This document shows, piece after piece, positions 1 through 8,994 of a stretch of DNA of 61,268 bases. The stretch comes from Alphaproteobacteria bacterium (GTDB lineage: Bacteria > Pseudomonadota > Alphaproteobacteria > ATCC43930 > CGMCC-115725): positions 1-61,268 of the forward strand of contig JAJPHB010000060.1 in the NCBI GenBank assembly GCA_021325525.1, in the 5' to 3' direction. Numbering within the stretch: position 1 is the first letter of the stretch; every line of letters starts with the position of its first letter. The notes below the pieces were generated by a model. It worked only from the letters and a program-made list of their open reading frames with translations. It was not told the DNA's origin and made no database searches. Position numbers and translations under genes: made by a program.

Positions 1-17
1 CCGCGCCCCCTCCCTAA

Positions 18-41
18 CCCTCCCCCGCCTGCGGGGGAGGG
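18..41. repeat. GC-rich palindromic element
   Basis: Two 11-base arms (CCCTCCCCCGC and its complement) flank a 2-base centre, followed by a further G-rich tail. Short palindromes of this CCCTCCCC...GGGGAGGG type are common dispersed intergenic elements in high-GC alphaproteobacteria; that is general knowledge, not a database match. A related but weaker copy lies at about 11960-11984. The element falls in frame with the open reading frame that follows. Confidence 0.45.
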
Positions 42-81
42 CAGGGCGGGGGCTGCGGCAGCCGCGGCCGCGCCGCGCGAG

Positions 82-369
82 GTGGGACCGCTCTCCGGCC
101 GCTGGTCGGCGCGCGGCGAGGGGGCCTGCGCCGCGCGCAGCGAGCTGACGATCGAGGGCGGCCATGTCGCCGGCTATCTCGACGACCATCCGAGCAGTGT
201 CCGCATCGACACGGCACTCGATGCCGAGGGTCGGCTGCGCTTCGTCACCGGCGCCGGCGACCGCCTCCACCCCTATCTCCTCCGCCTCGAAGGCAAGTTT
301 CCGGATCTGGTGCTGAACGGCTCCGAGCTGTGCCGGGGCGAGCGTTTCACCTATCGGCGCGTCCAGTGA
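82..369 (+). CDS. Hypothetical protein, 5' end uncertain
   Basis: I do not recognise this protein. The frame is open from the first base of the window. The first usable start is a GTG at 82, but no ribosome binding site precedes it, so the true start may lie outside the window and this may be only the C-terminal part. The readable product (95 residues) has an Ala/Arg-rich beginning with one Cys, then a compact stretch with alternating polar and hydrophobic residues (for example VRIDTALDAEGRLRFVTG), which suggests beta strands, and ends YRRVQ. It converges on the minus-strand amidohydrolase 34 bases downstream. A small secreted or periplasmic protein is possible, but no clear signal peptide can be seen. 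Confidence 0.4.
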   Translation: MGPLSGRWSARGEGACAARSELTIEGGHVAGYLDDHPSSVRIDTALDAEGRLRFVTGAGDRLHPYLLRLEGKFPDLVLNGSELCRGERFTYRRVQ

Positions 370-403
370 TCGGCAATTCCGCGCCCTCGCGCGCGGCGGA
401 GCC

Positions 404-1588
404 TCAGGCCGCGCCGCCCTCGCCGCGGGCGAGATAGCGCTCGGCGAGACGGGCGAGGAAGCTGACGCCGGTCGGGATGGCGCTGTCGTTGAAATCGTAG
501 CGCGCGTTGTGGAGGAAGCAGCCGCCCTCGCCGGGACCGTTGCCGACCCACAGCATGGCGCCCGGCCGCTGCTCGAGGAAATAGGAGAAATCCTCCGATC
601 CCATCGACGGCGGGTAGTTGCGGCGGACGCCCGCCTCACCGCAGATCTCGGCGGCGACGGCGGCTGCGAATTCGGCCTCGTCCGCATGGTTGATCGTCGG
701 CGGATAGCCGCGGCGATAGGCGATCTCGGCGCTGCCCCCGAAGGTGGAGGCGATGCCCTGCGCGATCTCGGCGAGGCGCTTCTCGATGAGGTCGCGCACC
801 TCCGGCCGGAAGGCGCGCGCGGTGCCGCCGATGACGAGCTCGTCCGGGATGACGTTGAAGGCGCTGCCGCCCTTCATGAAGCCGACGCTGACGACCGAGG
901 TCTCGACCGGATCCTTGTTGCGGCTGGTGATGGTCTGCAGCGCGAGCACGATCTGCGCGCCGATGACGAAGGGATCGACGCCGGTATGCGGGTGCGCGGC
1001 ATGCGTGCCGCGGCCCTTGACGCGGATCTCGAAGCGGTCGGAGGAGGCGAGGAGCGGCCCCGACCGCACCGCCATCTCGCCGACCGGAATGCCCGGCCGG
1101 TTGTGCAGGGCGAAGACGGCATCGCAGGGGAATTTCTCGAAGAAGCCTTCCTCGATCATCCGCTTGCCGCCGCCCCCGCCTTCCTCGGCCGGCTGGAAGA
1201 TGAAATGGACGGCGCCTTCGAATTGCCGCGTCTCGGCAAGGTAGCGCGCGGCGCCGAGCAGCATCGTCGTGTGCCCGTCATGGCCGCAGCCATGCATCTT
1301 GCCGGGGTGGGTCGAGGCATGGGCGAAGCCGTTCTGCTCCTGCATCGGCAGGCAATCCATATCGGCGCGCAGCCCGACCGCGCGCAGCGAATTGCCGCGC
1401 CGCAGCGTGCCGACGACACCCGTCTGGGCGAGGCCGCGATGGACTTCAAGCCCCCACTCCCGGAGCTTCGCCGCGACGATGTCCGAGGTCCGCCGCTCTT
1501 CGAAGCCCAGCTCCGGATGGGCGTGGATGTCGCGGCGGATCGCCGTCAGCTCGTCCTGGAAATCGAGAATGCGGGGAATGATCGGCAT
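404..1588 (-). CDS. M20-family amidohydrolase (hippurate hydrolase / aminoacylase type)
   Basis: The product is a 394-residue metal-dependent amidohydrolase of peptidase family M20, which removes acyl groups from N-acyl amino acids or cleaves small amide substrates. Family motifs in order are DMDCLPMQE, MHGCGHDGHTT (the Cys and His residues that bind the metal pair), QPAEEGGGG (catalytic and ligand Glu), LHNRPG and a late SEDFSYF. The N-terminus looks cytoplasmic, with no signal peptide. The ATG follows a GCAGGACC element. It is the last gene of the dpp operon, 24 bases after dppF, so it probably processes imported dipeptides or N-acyl amino acids. The exact substrate cannot be read from the sequence. 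Confidence 0.88.
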   Translation of the reverse strand: MPIIPRILDFQDELTAIRRDIHAHPELGFEERRTSDIVAAKLREWGLEVHRGLAQTGVVGTLRRGNSLRAVGLRADMDCLPMQEQNGFAHASTHPGKMHGCGHDGHTTMLLGAARYLAETRQFEGAVHFIFQPAEEGGGGGKRMIEEGFFEKFPCDAVFALHNRPGIPVGEMAVRSGPLLASSDRFEIRVKGRGTHAAHPHTGVDPFVIGAQIVLALQTITSRNKDPVETSVVSVGFMKGGSAFNVIPDELVIGGTARAFRPEVRDLIEKRLAEIAQGIASTFGGSAEIAYRRGYPPTINHADEAEFAAAVAAEICGEAGVRRNYPPSMGSEDFSYFLEQRPGAMLWVGNGPGEGGCFLHNARYDFNDSAIPTGVSFLARLAERYLARGEGGAA

Positions 1589-1612
1589 CGACAGGGGTCC
1601 TGCGGCTGGTCC

Positions 1613-2616
<1,004 letters not shown>

Positions 2617-2620
<4 letters not shown>

Positions 2621-3633
2621 CGCGCCGCCTGCCGCTCGGGCGGCGCCGCGCGCGCCGCGTCGCGGTCGGCTTGGCCGAGCGGGTAATGGCAGCGCACCCG
2701 CCCGCCCCGCCAGGAGCGCAGCTCGGGCTGCAGGGCGCGGCAATGCTCGTTGGCGAAGGCGCAGCGCGGGTTGAAGAGGCAGCCCCGCGGCCGGTCGTGG
2801 AGGCCGGGAACGACGCCGGGGATCGTCGCGAGGCGGGTCTCGCCGGTGCTGCGCTCGGGCAGGGCGGCGAGGAGCGCCGCGGTGTAGGGGTGCTGCGGCG
2901 CCGCGAAGAGCTCCGCCGCGCTCCGCTCCTCGACGATCTGCCCCGCATACATGACGGCGACGCGCTGCGCCGTCTCGGCGACGACGCCCATATTGTGGGT
3001 GATGAGAATGAGCGCCATGCCGCGCTCGCGCTGCAGCGTCAGCAGCAGATCGAGGATCTGCGCCTGGATCGTGACGTCGAGGGCGGTCGTCGGCTCGTCG
3101 GCGATGAGGAGGCGCGGGTTGCAGGCGATCGCCATGGCGATCATGACGCGCTGGTTCATGCCGCCCGAGAGCTGGTGCGGGAAGGCTCGCAGCCGGCTCT
3201 CCGGCGCCGGAATCCCGACCTGCTCCAGAAGCTCGATCGCGCGCCGGCGCCGCGCCGCGCCGCCGAGGCTCTTCTCGTGCAGCCGGAGCGCCTCCTGGAG
3301 CTGGAAGCCGATGGTGAAGCACGGGTTGAGGCTCGTCGCCGGCTCCTGGAAGATCATCGCCATGTCCTTGCCGGTGAGCCGCCGGCGCTCGCGCGCCGAG
3401 AGCGCCAGCAGGTCCTGTCCGGCGAAGGCGAGGCGCCGGGCGCGCACCTGCCCCGGAAAGCCGACGAGGCCCATCAGCGCCAGCATGGTGACGCTCTTTC
3501 CCGAACCCGATTCGCCGACGATGCCGAGGACTTCGCCTTCCTCGATCCGCAGATCGACCGCATCGACCGCGTGCATGACGCCGCCGACGGTCGGGAAGTC
3601 GACGGACAGCGCCTCGATTTCGACGAGCGCCAT
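2617..3633 (-). CDS. dppD: Dipeptide/oligopeptide ABC transporter ATP-binding protein DppD
   Basis: This is the first ATPase of the importer, 338 residues. It shows Walker A GESGSGKS, signature [15 protein letters not shown], Walker [13 protein letters not shown], switch His in ITHNMG, and the family's C-terminal Cys-containing motif ([14 protein letters not shown]). The start is the ATG that opens [13 protein letters not shown], 2 bases after the dppC stop; upstream in-frame residues have no family match. It acts with DppF on the cytoplasmic side of the DppB/DppC permease pair. Confidence 0.93.
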
Positions 3634-3635
3634 CG

Positions 3636-4550
3636 CTATCGCTTCAGCTTGGGATCGAAGGCATCGCGCAGCCCGTCGCCCAAGAGGTTGAAGGCGAGCA
3701 CGGTGACGAGGATCATGAGGCCAGGAAAGGTCACGGCCCACCAGGCGCGCAGCATCAATTCGCGGGAATCGGCGAGCATGGTGCCCCATTCGGGCTGCGG
3801 CGGCTGCGCGCCGAGGCCGAGGAAGCCGAGGGCCGCCGCATCGAGGATGGCCGAGGAGAAGCCGAGCGAGGCCTGGACGATGAGAGGCGCCAGGCAATTC
3901 GGCAGCACCGTTGCGAACATGAGGCGCAGCGTGCCGGCGCCGCTCACCTTCGAGGCGGTGACGTAATCCTTGGCCAGCTCGGAGATGACGGCGGCGCGCG
4001 TCAGGCGGACATAATTGGGGAGCTGCACGATGGCGACCGCGATCATCGCATTGGCAAGGCCGGGTCCCAGAATGGCGACGATGACGATGGCGAGGAGCAG
4101 GCTCGGCAAGGTCAGGAACACATCCATGAGGCGCATGATGGCGATGCCGACGACGCCCTCGAAGAAGCCGGCGACGAGGCCGAGAATGATGCCGGCGACA
4201 AGCGCGAGGATGACGACGACGACGCCGATCAAGAGCGAAAGCCGCGCGCCGTAAATGAGGCGCGAGAGCATGTCGCGGCCGATCGAATCCGTGCCGAGCG
4301 GGTAGGTGAGCGAGCCGCCTTCCTCCCAGAAGGGCGGCCGCAGGAAGGCGTCGTCATGCGTCACGATGGGCGAGTGCGGCGCCACGATGCCGGCGCAAAG
4401 CGCCAGGAGAATGAGGGCGAGGATAAGGGCGAGGCCGGCGACGGCGCCGGGATTGGCGCTGAAGTAGCTCCAGAACTCGCGTAGCGGGTGCGGCGGCGCG
4501 CCGGCGGCCTCGCTCGCCGGATGGCCGAGGATGGTGGTGTCCGCCGTCAT
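3636..4550 (-). CDS. dppC: Dipeptide ABC transporter permease DppC
   Basis: A 304-residue inner-membrane permease. After a hydrophilic N-terminus come one transmembrane helix ([19 protein letters not shown]), a periplasmic loop with the typical [19 protein letters not shown] segment, and four to five more helices. The EAA-like coupling loop ([14 protein letters not shown]) contacts the ATPases. Its C-terminus matches the DppC/OppC family ([15 protein letters not shown], then [17 protein letters not shown]). It lies between dppB and dppD in a tightly packed operon, and its stop is 2 bases before the dppD start. Confidence 0.94.
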   Translation of the reverse strand: MTADTTILGHPASEAAGAPPHPLREFWSYFSANPGAVAGLALILALILLALCAGIVAPHSPIVTHDDAFLRPPFWEEGGSLTYPLGTDSIGRDMLSRLIYGARLSLLIGVVVVILALVAGIILGLVAGFFEGVVGIAIMRLMDVFLTLPSLLLAIVIVAILGPGLANAMIAVAIVQLPNYVRLTRAAVISELAKDYVTASKVSGAGTLRLMFATVLPNCLAPLIVQASLGFSSAILDAAALGFLGLGAQPPQPEWGTMLADSRELMLRAWWAVTFPGLMILVTVLAFNLLGDGLRDAFDPKLKR

Positions 4551-4574
4551 TGCGGCTCGCCCTCTCCCCGACCC

Positions 4575-5585
4575 TCACCGCGCATGGCGGATGCGCGGGT
4601 TGATGACGCCATAGAGAAGGTCGACGGTGAGGTTGACCGTCATCACCATGATGCCGAGGAGAAGGACGCCGCCCTGCAGCACCGGATAGTCGCGCCGAAA
4701 GATGCCTTCGACCAGCCATTTGCCGACGCCGGGCCAGGAGAAGATGGTCTCGGTGAGGATGGCGCCGGTAAAGATGCTGCCGACCTGAAGGCCGATGACG
4801 GTGACGACCGGGATGAGCGCGTTGCGCAGCGCATGGAGGCCGACGACCCGGCGCGGCGGCACGCCCTTGGCCCGCGCCGTGCGGATGTAGTCCTCGCCCA
4901 GCACTTCGAGCATCGCCGAGCGCGTCATCCGCGCGATCGTGGCGAGCGGCTGGGTCCCGAGCACGATCATCGGCAGGACGAGATGCGAGAGCGCCGACCA
5001 GAAGGCGCCGGGATCGTCGGAATTCCAGGAATCGATGAGGAGGAAGCCGGTCGTCGGCTCGATGTAGTATTGGACGTCGATCCGGCCCGAAACCGGCGTC
5101 CAGCCGAGAAGGCTCGAGAAGAGGAGGATGGCGAGGAGCCCCCACCAGAAGATCGGCATCGAATAGCCGCCGAGCGACAGCGCCATGACGCCGTGGTCGA
5201 AGATGGAATTGCGCTTGACCGCGGCGATGATGCCGGCCGGCATGCCGACCAGGATCGCGAACAGCATGGCGCAGGTCGACAGCTCGATCGTCGCCGGCCA
5301 CAGCGTCGAGAACTCCTGGATCACGGGCGCGTGCGTCACCGCCGAGATGCCGAGGTCCCCGTGGAGGACGCGCTCGATGTAGAAGGCGTATTGCACGAGG
5401 ACCGGCCGGTCCATGCCGTATTCATGGAGAAGCTGGGCGTGGCGCGCCGGGTCGAGCCCGTGCTCGCCGGCCATCGCCTCGATGGGATCGCCCGGGATGA
5501 GGCGGACGAGGATGAAGGTCAGAAGCGTCAGCCCGATGAAGGTCGGGATGATGAGGCTGACGCGGGTCAGAACGAAACGCAGCAT
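4575..5585 (-). CDS. dppB: Dipeptide ABC transporter permease DppB
   Basis: A 336-residue inner-membrane permease of the DppB/OppB family. It starts with MLRFVLTRVSLIIPTFIGLT, a transmembrane helix followed by the family motif RLIPGDPIEAMAGEHG. Further helices and the coupling loop GEDYIRTARAKGVPPRR precede a C-terminal NPRIRHAR. It forms the translocation pore with DppC. A 99-base gap with a strong hairpin separates it from dppA, so its expression is probably lower than that of the binding protein. Confidence 0.94.
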   Translation of the reverse strand: MLRFVLTRVSLIIPTFIGLTLLTFILVRLIPGDPIEAMAGEHGLDPARHAQLLHEYGMDRPVLVQYAFYIERVLHGDLGISAVTHAPVIQEFSTLWPATIELSTCAMLFAILVGMPAGIIAAVKRNSIFDHGVMALSLGGYSMPIFWWGLLAILLFSSLLGWTPVSGRIDVQYYIEPTTGFLLIDSWNSDDPGAFWSALSHLVLPMIVLGTQPLATIARMTRSAMLEVLGEDYIRTARAKGVPPRRVVGLHALRNALIPVVTVIGLQVGSIFTGAILTETIFSWPGVGKWLVEGIFRRDYPVLQGGVLLLGIMVMTVNLTVDLLYGVINPRIRHAR

Positions 5586-5635
5586 GGCTTAAAGCCGGAA
5601 CCGTCGGCGCCATCGCTCCGGCAGAGCGCGGAGCG

Positions 5636-5671
5636 CCCGCGGCCGGCCGAGTGCTCCGGGCCGGCCGCGGG
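5636..5671 (-). promoter_or_regulatory. Intercistronic hairpin between dppA and dppB
   Basis: A perfect 13-base-pair, all-GC stem (5636-5648 with 5659-5671) closes a 10-base loop in the 99-base gap after dppA. There is no U-tract, so it is more probably an mRNA-stabilising or partially terminating structure than a full terminator. Such hairpins after the binding-protein gene are a known way to make more binding protein than permease in ABC import operons. Confidence 0.65.
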
Positions 5672-5684
5672 TCACGCCCTTACG

Positions 5685-7286
5685 CTATTTGGTCTTGATG
5701 TCGACGTTGTCGAATTGGTGGTAGCCGAGCGGGCTCAAGGTGAAGCCTACGACTTCCTTGCGCACCGGCTTGTACTGGACCGAATGCGCGATCGTGAACC
5801 AAGGCGCCTCTTCCTTGAAGATGACCTGCGCCTTCTCGTAGAGCTCGGCCCGCTTCTTCATGTCGGTGATGTGCTCGGCCTCGACGACGAGATCGTCGAA
5901 GGGCTTGTAGCACCACTTCGCGGCATTGCCGCCGCCGATCTTGGCGCCATCGCAGCCGAGCAGGGTGTGGAGGAAATTGTCCGGATCCCCATTGTCGCCG
6001 GTCCAGCCGAACTCGGCCATCTGGTGCTCGCCATTCTGCAGGCGCTTGCGGTACTCGCCCCATTCATAGCTGACGATCTTCGCCTTGATGCCGACCTTGG
6101 CGAGGTCGGCCTGCATCAGCTCGGCGATGCGCCGCGCATTGGGGTTGTAGGGCCGCTGCACCGGCATCGCCCAGAGATCGGTCTCGAAACCGTTGGCAAG
6201 GCCGGCCTCGGCGAGGAGCTTCTTCGCCTTCTCCGGATCGTAGGGGTAGTCCTTCACATTCTTGTTGTAGCCCCACATGATCGGCGGGATCGGGTTGATG
6301 GCCGCGACGCCGGTGCCGAGATAGACGGCGTCGATGATCGCCTTCTTGTTGATCGCCATGTTGATCGCCTGGCGCACGCGCTTGTCGTCGAAGGGCTTCT
6401 TCGTCGTGTTGAAGGCGAGATAGCCGATATTGAGGCCAGGCTGCGACAGAAGATTGATGTGCGGATCCTTGCGGATCGTCGGCAGGTCGGCCGGGTTCGG
6501 ATAGGGCATGATCTGGCATTCGCCGGCCTTCGTCTTCTGCCAGCGCACCTCGGCGTCCGGAGTGATGGCGAAGACGAGGTCGTCGATCTTGGGCTTGCCC
6601 TTCCAGTAGCCCGGATGCGCCTTGTAGCGGATGACCGCGTCCTTCTGGTACTGGACGAGGTAGAAGGGACCCGTGCCGACCGGCTCCTGGTCGAACTGCT
6701 CGGGCTTGCCCTCCTTCATCAGCTTGTCGGCATATTCCTTGGAGATGATCGAGGCAAAATCCATGCCCATATCGGCGAGGAAGGGCGCCTCCGGCTGGCT
6801 CAGATGAAAGCGCACCGTGTGGTCGTCGATCTTCTCGACCGATTTGATGAGGTGGTCGAGCCCCATATCGCCGTAATAGGTATGGTTGTCGCTCGTCACC
6901 TTGAACCACGGATTCTTCGGATCCGACTGGCGCTCGAAGCTGAAGACGACGTCATCGGCGTTGAGGTCGCGCGTCGGCTTGAACCATTTGGTCGTCTGCC
7001 ACTTGACGCCCTTGCGCAAGGTGAAGGTCACCGACAGCCCGTCCTCCGAGACGGCGTAGCTCTGGGCAAGGCCGGGCTCGATCTCGGTCGTGCCGGGCTT
7101 GAATTCGAGGAGCCGGCTGAAGATCTGCCGGGAGGAGGCATCGAAGGAGGTGCCCGTCGTGTTGATGGCGGGGTAGAAATTCTCGGGCGAGCCTTCCGAG
7201 CAATAGACCAAGGTCTTGGCGGACGCGCCCGCAACCCCAAGCAGTAACGCGGCGGCGCTCGCCGCGACCAGCAATCGCGATTTCAT
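5685..7286 (-). CDS. dppA: Periplasmic dipeptide-binding protein DppA
   Basis: A solute-binding protein of the family 5 (DppA/OppA) group, 533 residues, which captures dipeptides in the periplasm and delivers them to DppBC. An N-terminal signal peptide (MKSRLLVAASAAALLLGVAG, cleavage near ASA-KT) is followed by KTLVYCSEGSPENFYPA, very close to mature E. coli DppA. Other shared segments are VPTRDLNADDVVFSF-like, EAPFLADMGMDFASI, MPYPNPADLP and DLWAMPVQRPYNPNARR. I chose the ATG at 7286 because GGGAGGAG lies 6-7 bases upstream; a TTG two codons earlier would leave no room for it. It is the first gene of the operon. Confidence 0.95.
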   Translation of the reverse strand: MKSRLLVAASAAALLLGVAGASAKTLVYCSEGSPENFYPAINTTGTSFDASSRQIFSRLLEFKPGTTEIEPGLAQSYAVSEDGLSVTFTLRKGVKWQTTKWFKPTRDLNADDVVFSFERQSDPKNPWFKVTSDNHTYYGDMGLDHLIKSVEKIDDHTVRFHLSQPEAPFLADMGMDFASIISKEYADKLMKEGKPEQFDQEPVGTGPFYLVQYQKDAVIRYKAHPGYWKGKPKIDDLVFAITPDAEVRWQKTKAGECQIMPYPNPADLPTIRKDPHINLLSQPGLNIGYLAFNTTKKPFDDKRVRQAINMAINKKAIIDAVYLGTGVAAINPIPPIMWGYNKNVKDYPYDPEKAKKLLAEAGLANGFETDLWAMPVQRPYNPNARRIAELMQADLAKVGIKAKIVSYEWGEYRKRLQNGEHQMAEFGWTGDNGDPDNFLHTLLGCDGAKIGGGNAAKWCYKPFDDLVVEAEHITDMKKRAELYEKAQVIFKEEAPWFTIAHSVQYKPVRKEVVGFTLSPLGYHQFDNVDIKTK

Positions 7287-7344
7287 CGGCAACTCCTCCC
7301 GTCAGCGGACCGGGCCGCGGCGCGGCCGTCGCGATCCGATTCTT

Positions 7345-7379
7345 GCGCGCAAAAATACATACCTCATGCGCCCTGTCAA
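7345..7379 (-). promoter_or_regulatory. Putative sigma-70-type promoter of dppA with overlapping palindrome
   Basis: On the minus strand TTGACA (7379-7374) and TATTTT (7357-7352) are separated by 16 bases, giving a start near 7345 and a leader of about 58 bases. A perfect palindrome TTGCGCGCAA (7343-7352) overlaps the -10 and start region and could be a repressor operator. The -35 overlaps the stop codon of the upstream transporter gene. Confidence 0.5.
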
Positions 7380-8320
7380 CGCGCCCTGCCGTCGAGCTTC
7401 GCGCCCATTCGCAGGTAAAGCGGCCGCAGCAGCATCGGCAGGATGTAGATCGGGAGTTGCAGCGCGACGAGGAACAGCGTCAGCTCCGGCGGCGCCAGCG
7501 CGCCGAGGCTTGCCCATACCGATGCCATGTTGCGATTGCCGCAGATCATGCCGACCGTGAGCGCCGGAACGCGGCCGCTCCACAGGAAGGCGGCGGTGCC
7601 GAGGAGCTGCTGCCCCAGGGCCGCGGCGAAGGCGGAAGCGACGTAGAGGGCGAGCTCGTGCGGGCGCGTCGCCCAGATCCGCGGCACGCCGTCCATGATG
7701 CCGATCGCGAAGAGAACGAGCAGCAGGACGTTGACGCCGTTGATCTCGTCCGCGACACGCGCGAGCCGGCCGCGCAATAGGCGCCGGCACAAGGCGGCCA
7801 GCAGCACGGCGCCGCCGATGAAGAGAACGAGGCGCCCCATCAGCGCGGCGATGCCGATGTCGAGCCTGACCCCGAGCAGCCCCAGCACCAGCGGCGGCAG
7901 GCTGAACGGCATGAGGAAGGATCCCGCGACCATCGCGATGAGGGCGAGCGAGCCGTCGAGGCCGAGAAGAAAGGCGAGGGCGGGTGCCGAGATGAGGGCC
8001 GGCGAGGCCGACCAGATGACGATGGCATGGGCGAGCCCCGGCGGCAGCGGCAGCGACGCCGTGAGCAGGGCCGCCGCGGCGGGCGAGACGATGAGGCCCC
8101 AGGCGAGGACGAGGACGACGCGAACCGGCTGCCGGACATGCGCCGCCACCTGCGGCCAGTCGATGCGAATCATGGTGGCGGTGGCGAGCAGGAAGACGAG
8201 CGGCGCCAGCGACGGGCGGAGCAGCGCCGCGAGGCGCGGCAGCGCGAGACCGATGAGGATGCCGGCCGCGAGAAACGAAGTGCCGCGGCGACCCAGGAAA
8301 CCGAGCAAGGGCCCGATCAT
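7376..8320 (-). CDS. BASS-family (bile acid:Na+ symporter-like) membrane transporter
   Basis: A 314-residue polytopic inner-membrane protein with about nine to ten hydrophobic helices and almost no soluble domain. The segment CGNRNMASVWASLG resembles the conserved Asn-rich crossover motif of the BASS/SBF fold (GNxN followed by small residues), and the duplicated helix pattern fits. The real substrate is unknown: members move bile acids, pantoate, pyruvate or other organic anions with sodium. It lies 51 bases downstream of the thioesterase gene on the same strand, so the two may form an operon. Confidence is good for membrane transporter and moderate for the family. Confidence 0.7.
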   Translation of the reverse strand: MIGPLLGFLGRRGTSFLAAGILIGLALPRLAALLRPSLAPLVFLLATATMIRIDWPQVAAHVRQPVRVVLVLAWGLIVSPAAAALLTASLPLPPGLAHAIVIWSASPALISAPALAFLLGLDGSLALIAMVAGSFLMPFSLPPLVLGLLGVRLDIGIAALMGRLVLFIGGAVLLAALCRRLLRGRLARVADEINGVNVLLLVLFAIGIMDGVPRIWATRPHELALYVASAFAAALGQQLLGTAAFLWSGRVPALTVGMICGNRNMASVWASLGALAPPELTLFLVALQLPIYILPMLLRPLYLRMGAKLDGRAR

Positions 8321-8371
8321 GACGGGGATACGCCGCCCTGTGCCGGTGCGGAGGCGAGCGCGTTCCGCCGG

Positions 8372-8872
8372 TTACTTCCTCCGAATGCCGATGACATGGC
8401 CGAGCTGCGCAGGCCGCGGCAGGTCGCGGTGATCCGCCAGCAGGGCCGCGATCGCGGCTTGTCCCTCGGGCGGGAAGGGGACTGCGCGCGGTGCCGCGAG
8501 CGCCACATGCAGCGAGAGGAGCTCGTTGGTCGCGACCTGGTCGCCCGACCCGGCATCGTACATCCTGTGGAAGAAATGCAGGCGCTTTTCGTCGGCATCG
8601 ATGAGCTGCGTCGTGACGCGCAGGCCGGCGCCTTCCTTGACCTCGCGCTCGTAGGTGAGATGCGCCTCGAGGACGAAGGTGCTGTGATCGCTGGCTCGCC
8701 GGTAGGCCTCGCCGAGGCCGAGCCGGTCGAGAAGGGCGTCCGTCGCCTTGTCGAAGACGAGGACGTAATAGGCGAGGTTCATGTGGCCGTTGTAGTCGAT
8801 CCATTGCGGCTCGACTCGCGTTCGGTATAGGTCGAGAGGTCCGGCCGGCATTGTCTCCGCCTCAGATGTCAT
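8372..8872 (-). CDS. Hot-dog fold acyl-CoA thioesterase (4HBT type)
   Basis: A cytoplasmic 166-residue protein with the 4-hydroxybenzoyl-CoA thioesterase pattern WIDYNGHMNLAYYVLVFD, where the Asp/Asn-Gly-His-Met segment forms the active-site region on the long hot-dog helix. It continues with FVLEAHLTYEREVKEGAGLRV and a C-terminal strand region. It resembles the thioesterase domain that is fused to carnitine dehydrogenase in some bacteria, so a betainyl-CoA-type substrate is possible but unproven. The start chosen is MTSEAETMPAG; the frame is open for 41 more codons upstream, but those residues are atypical. The binding site upstream is weak. It diverges from the diguanylate cyclase gene across 122 bases. 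Confidence 0.72.
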   Translation of the reverse strand: MTSEAETMPAGPLDLYRTRVEPQWIDYNGHMNLAYYVLVFDKATDALLDRLGLGEAYRRASDHSTFVLEAHLTYEREVKEGAGLRVTTQLIDADEKRLHFFHRMYDAGSGDQVATNELLSLHVALAAPRAVPFPPEGQAAIAALLADHRDLPRPAQLGHVIGIRRK

Positions 8873-8994
8873 CGGAAGTTCACGCGATTCCCAGAAAACC
8901 CGGAAAATGCGCAGCGATCCTATCGGCTCTGCCGCCTCGGCATGAGAGTTTTTTAACATCTCGCCACTAGGGTGAGCCGCCATATCCAAGGGCA

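Noticed and set aside
4488-7247. A 919-codon open frame opposite dppA, dppB and part of dppC
   Set aside because: Antisense shadow of strong coding regions, with repetitive charged composition and no family motif.
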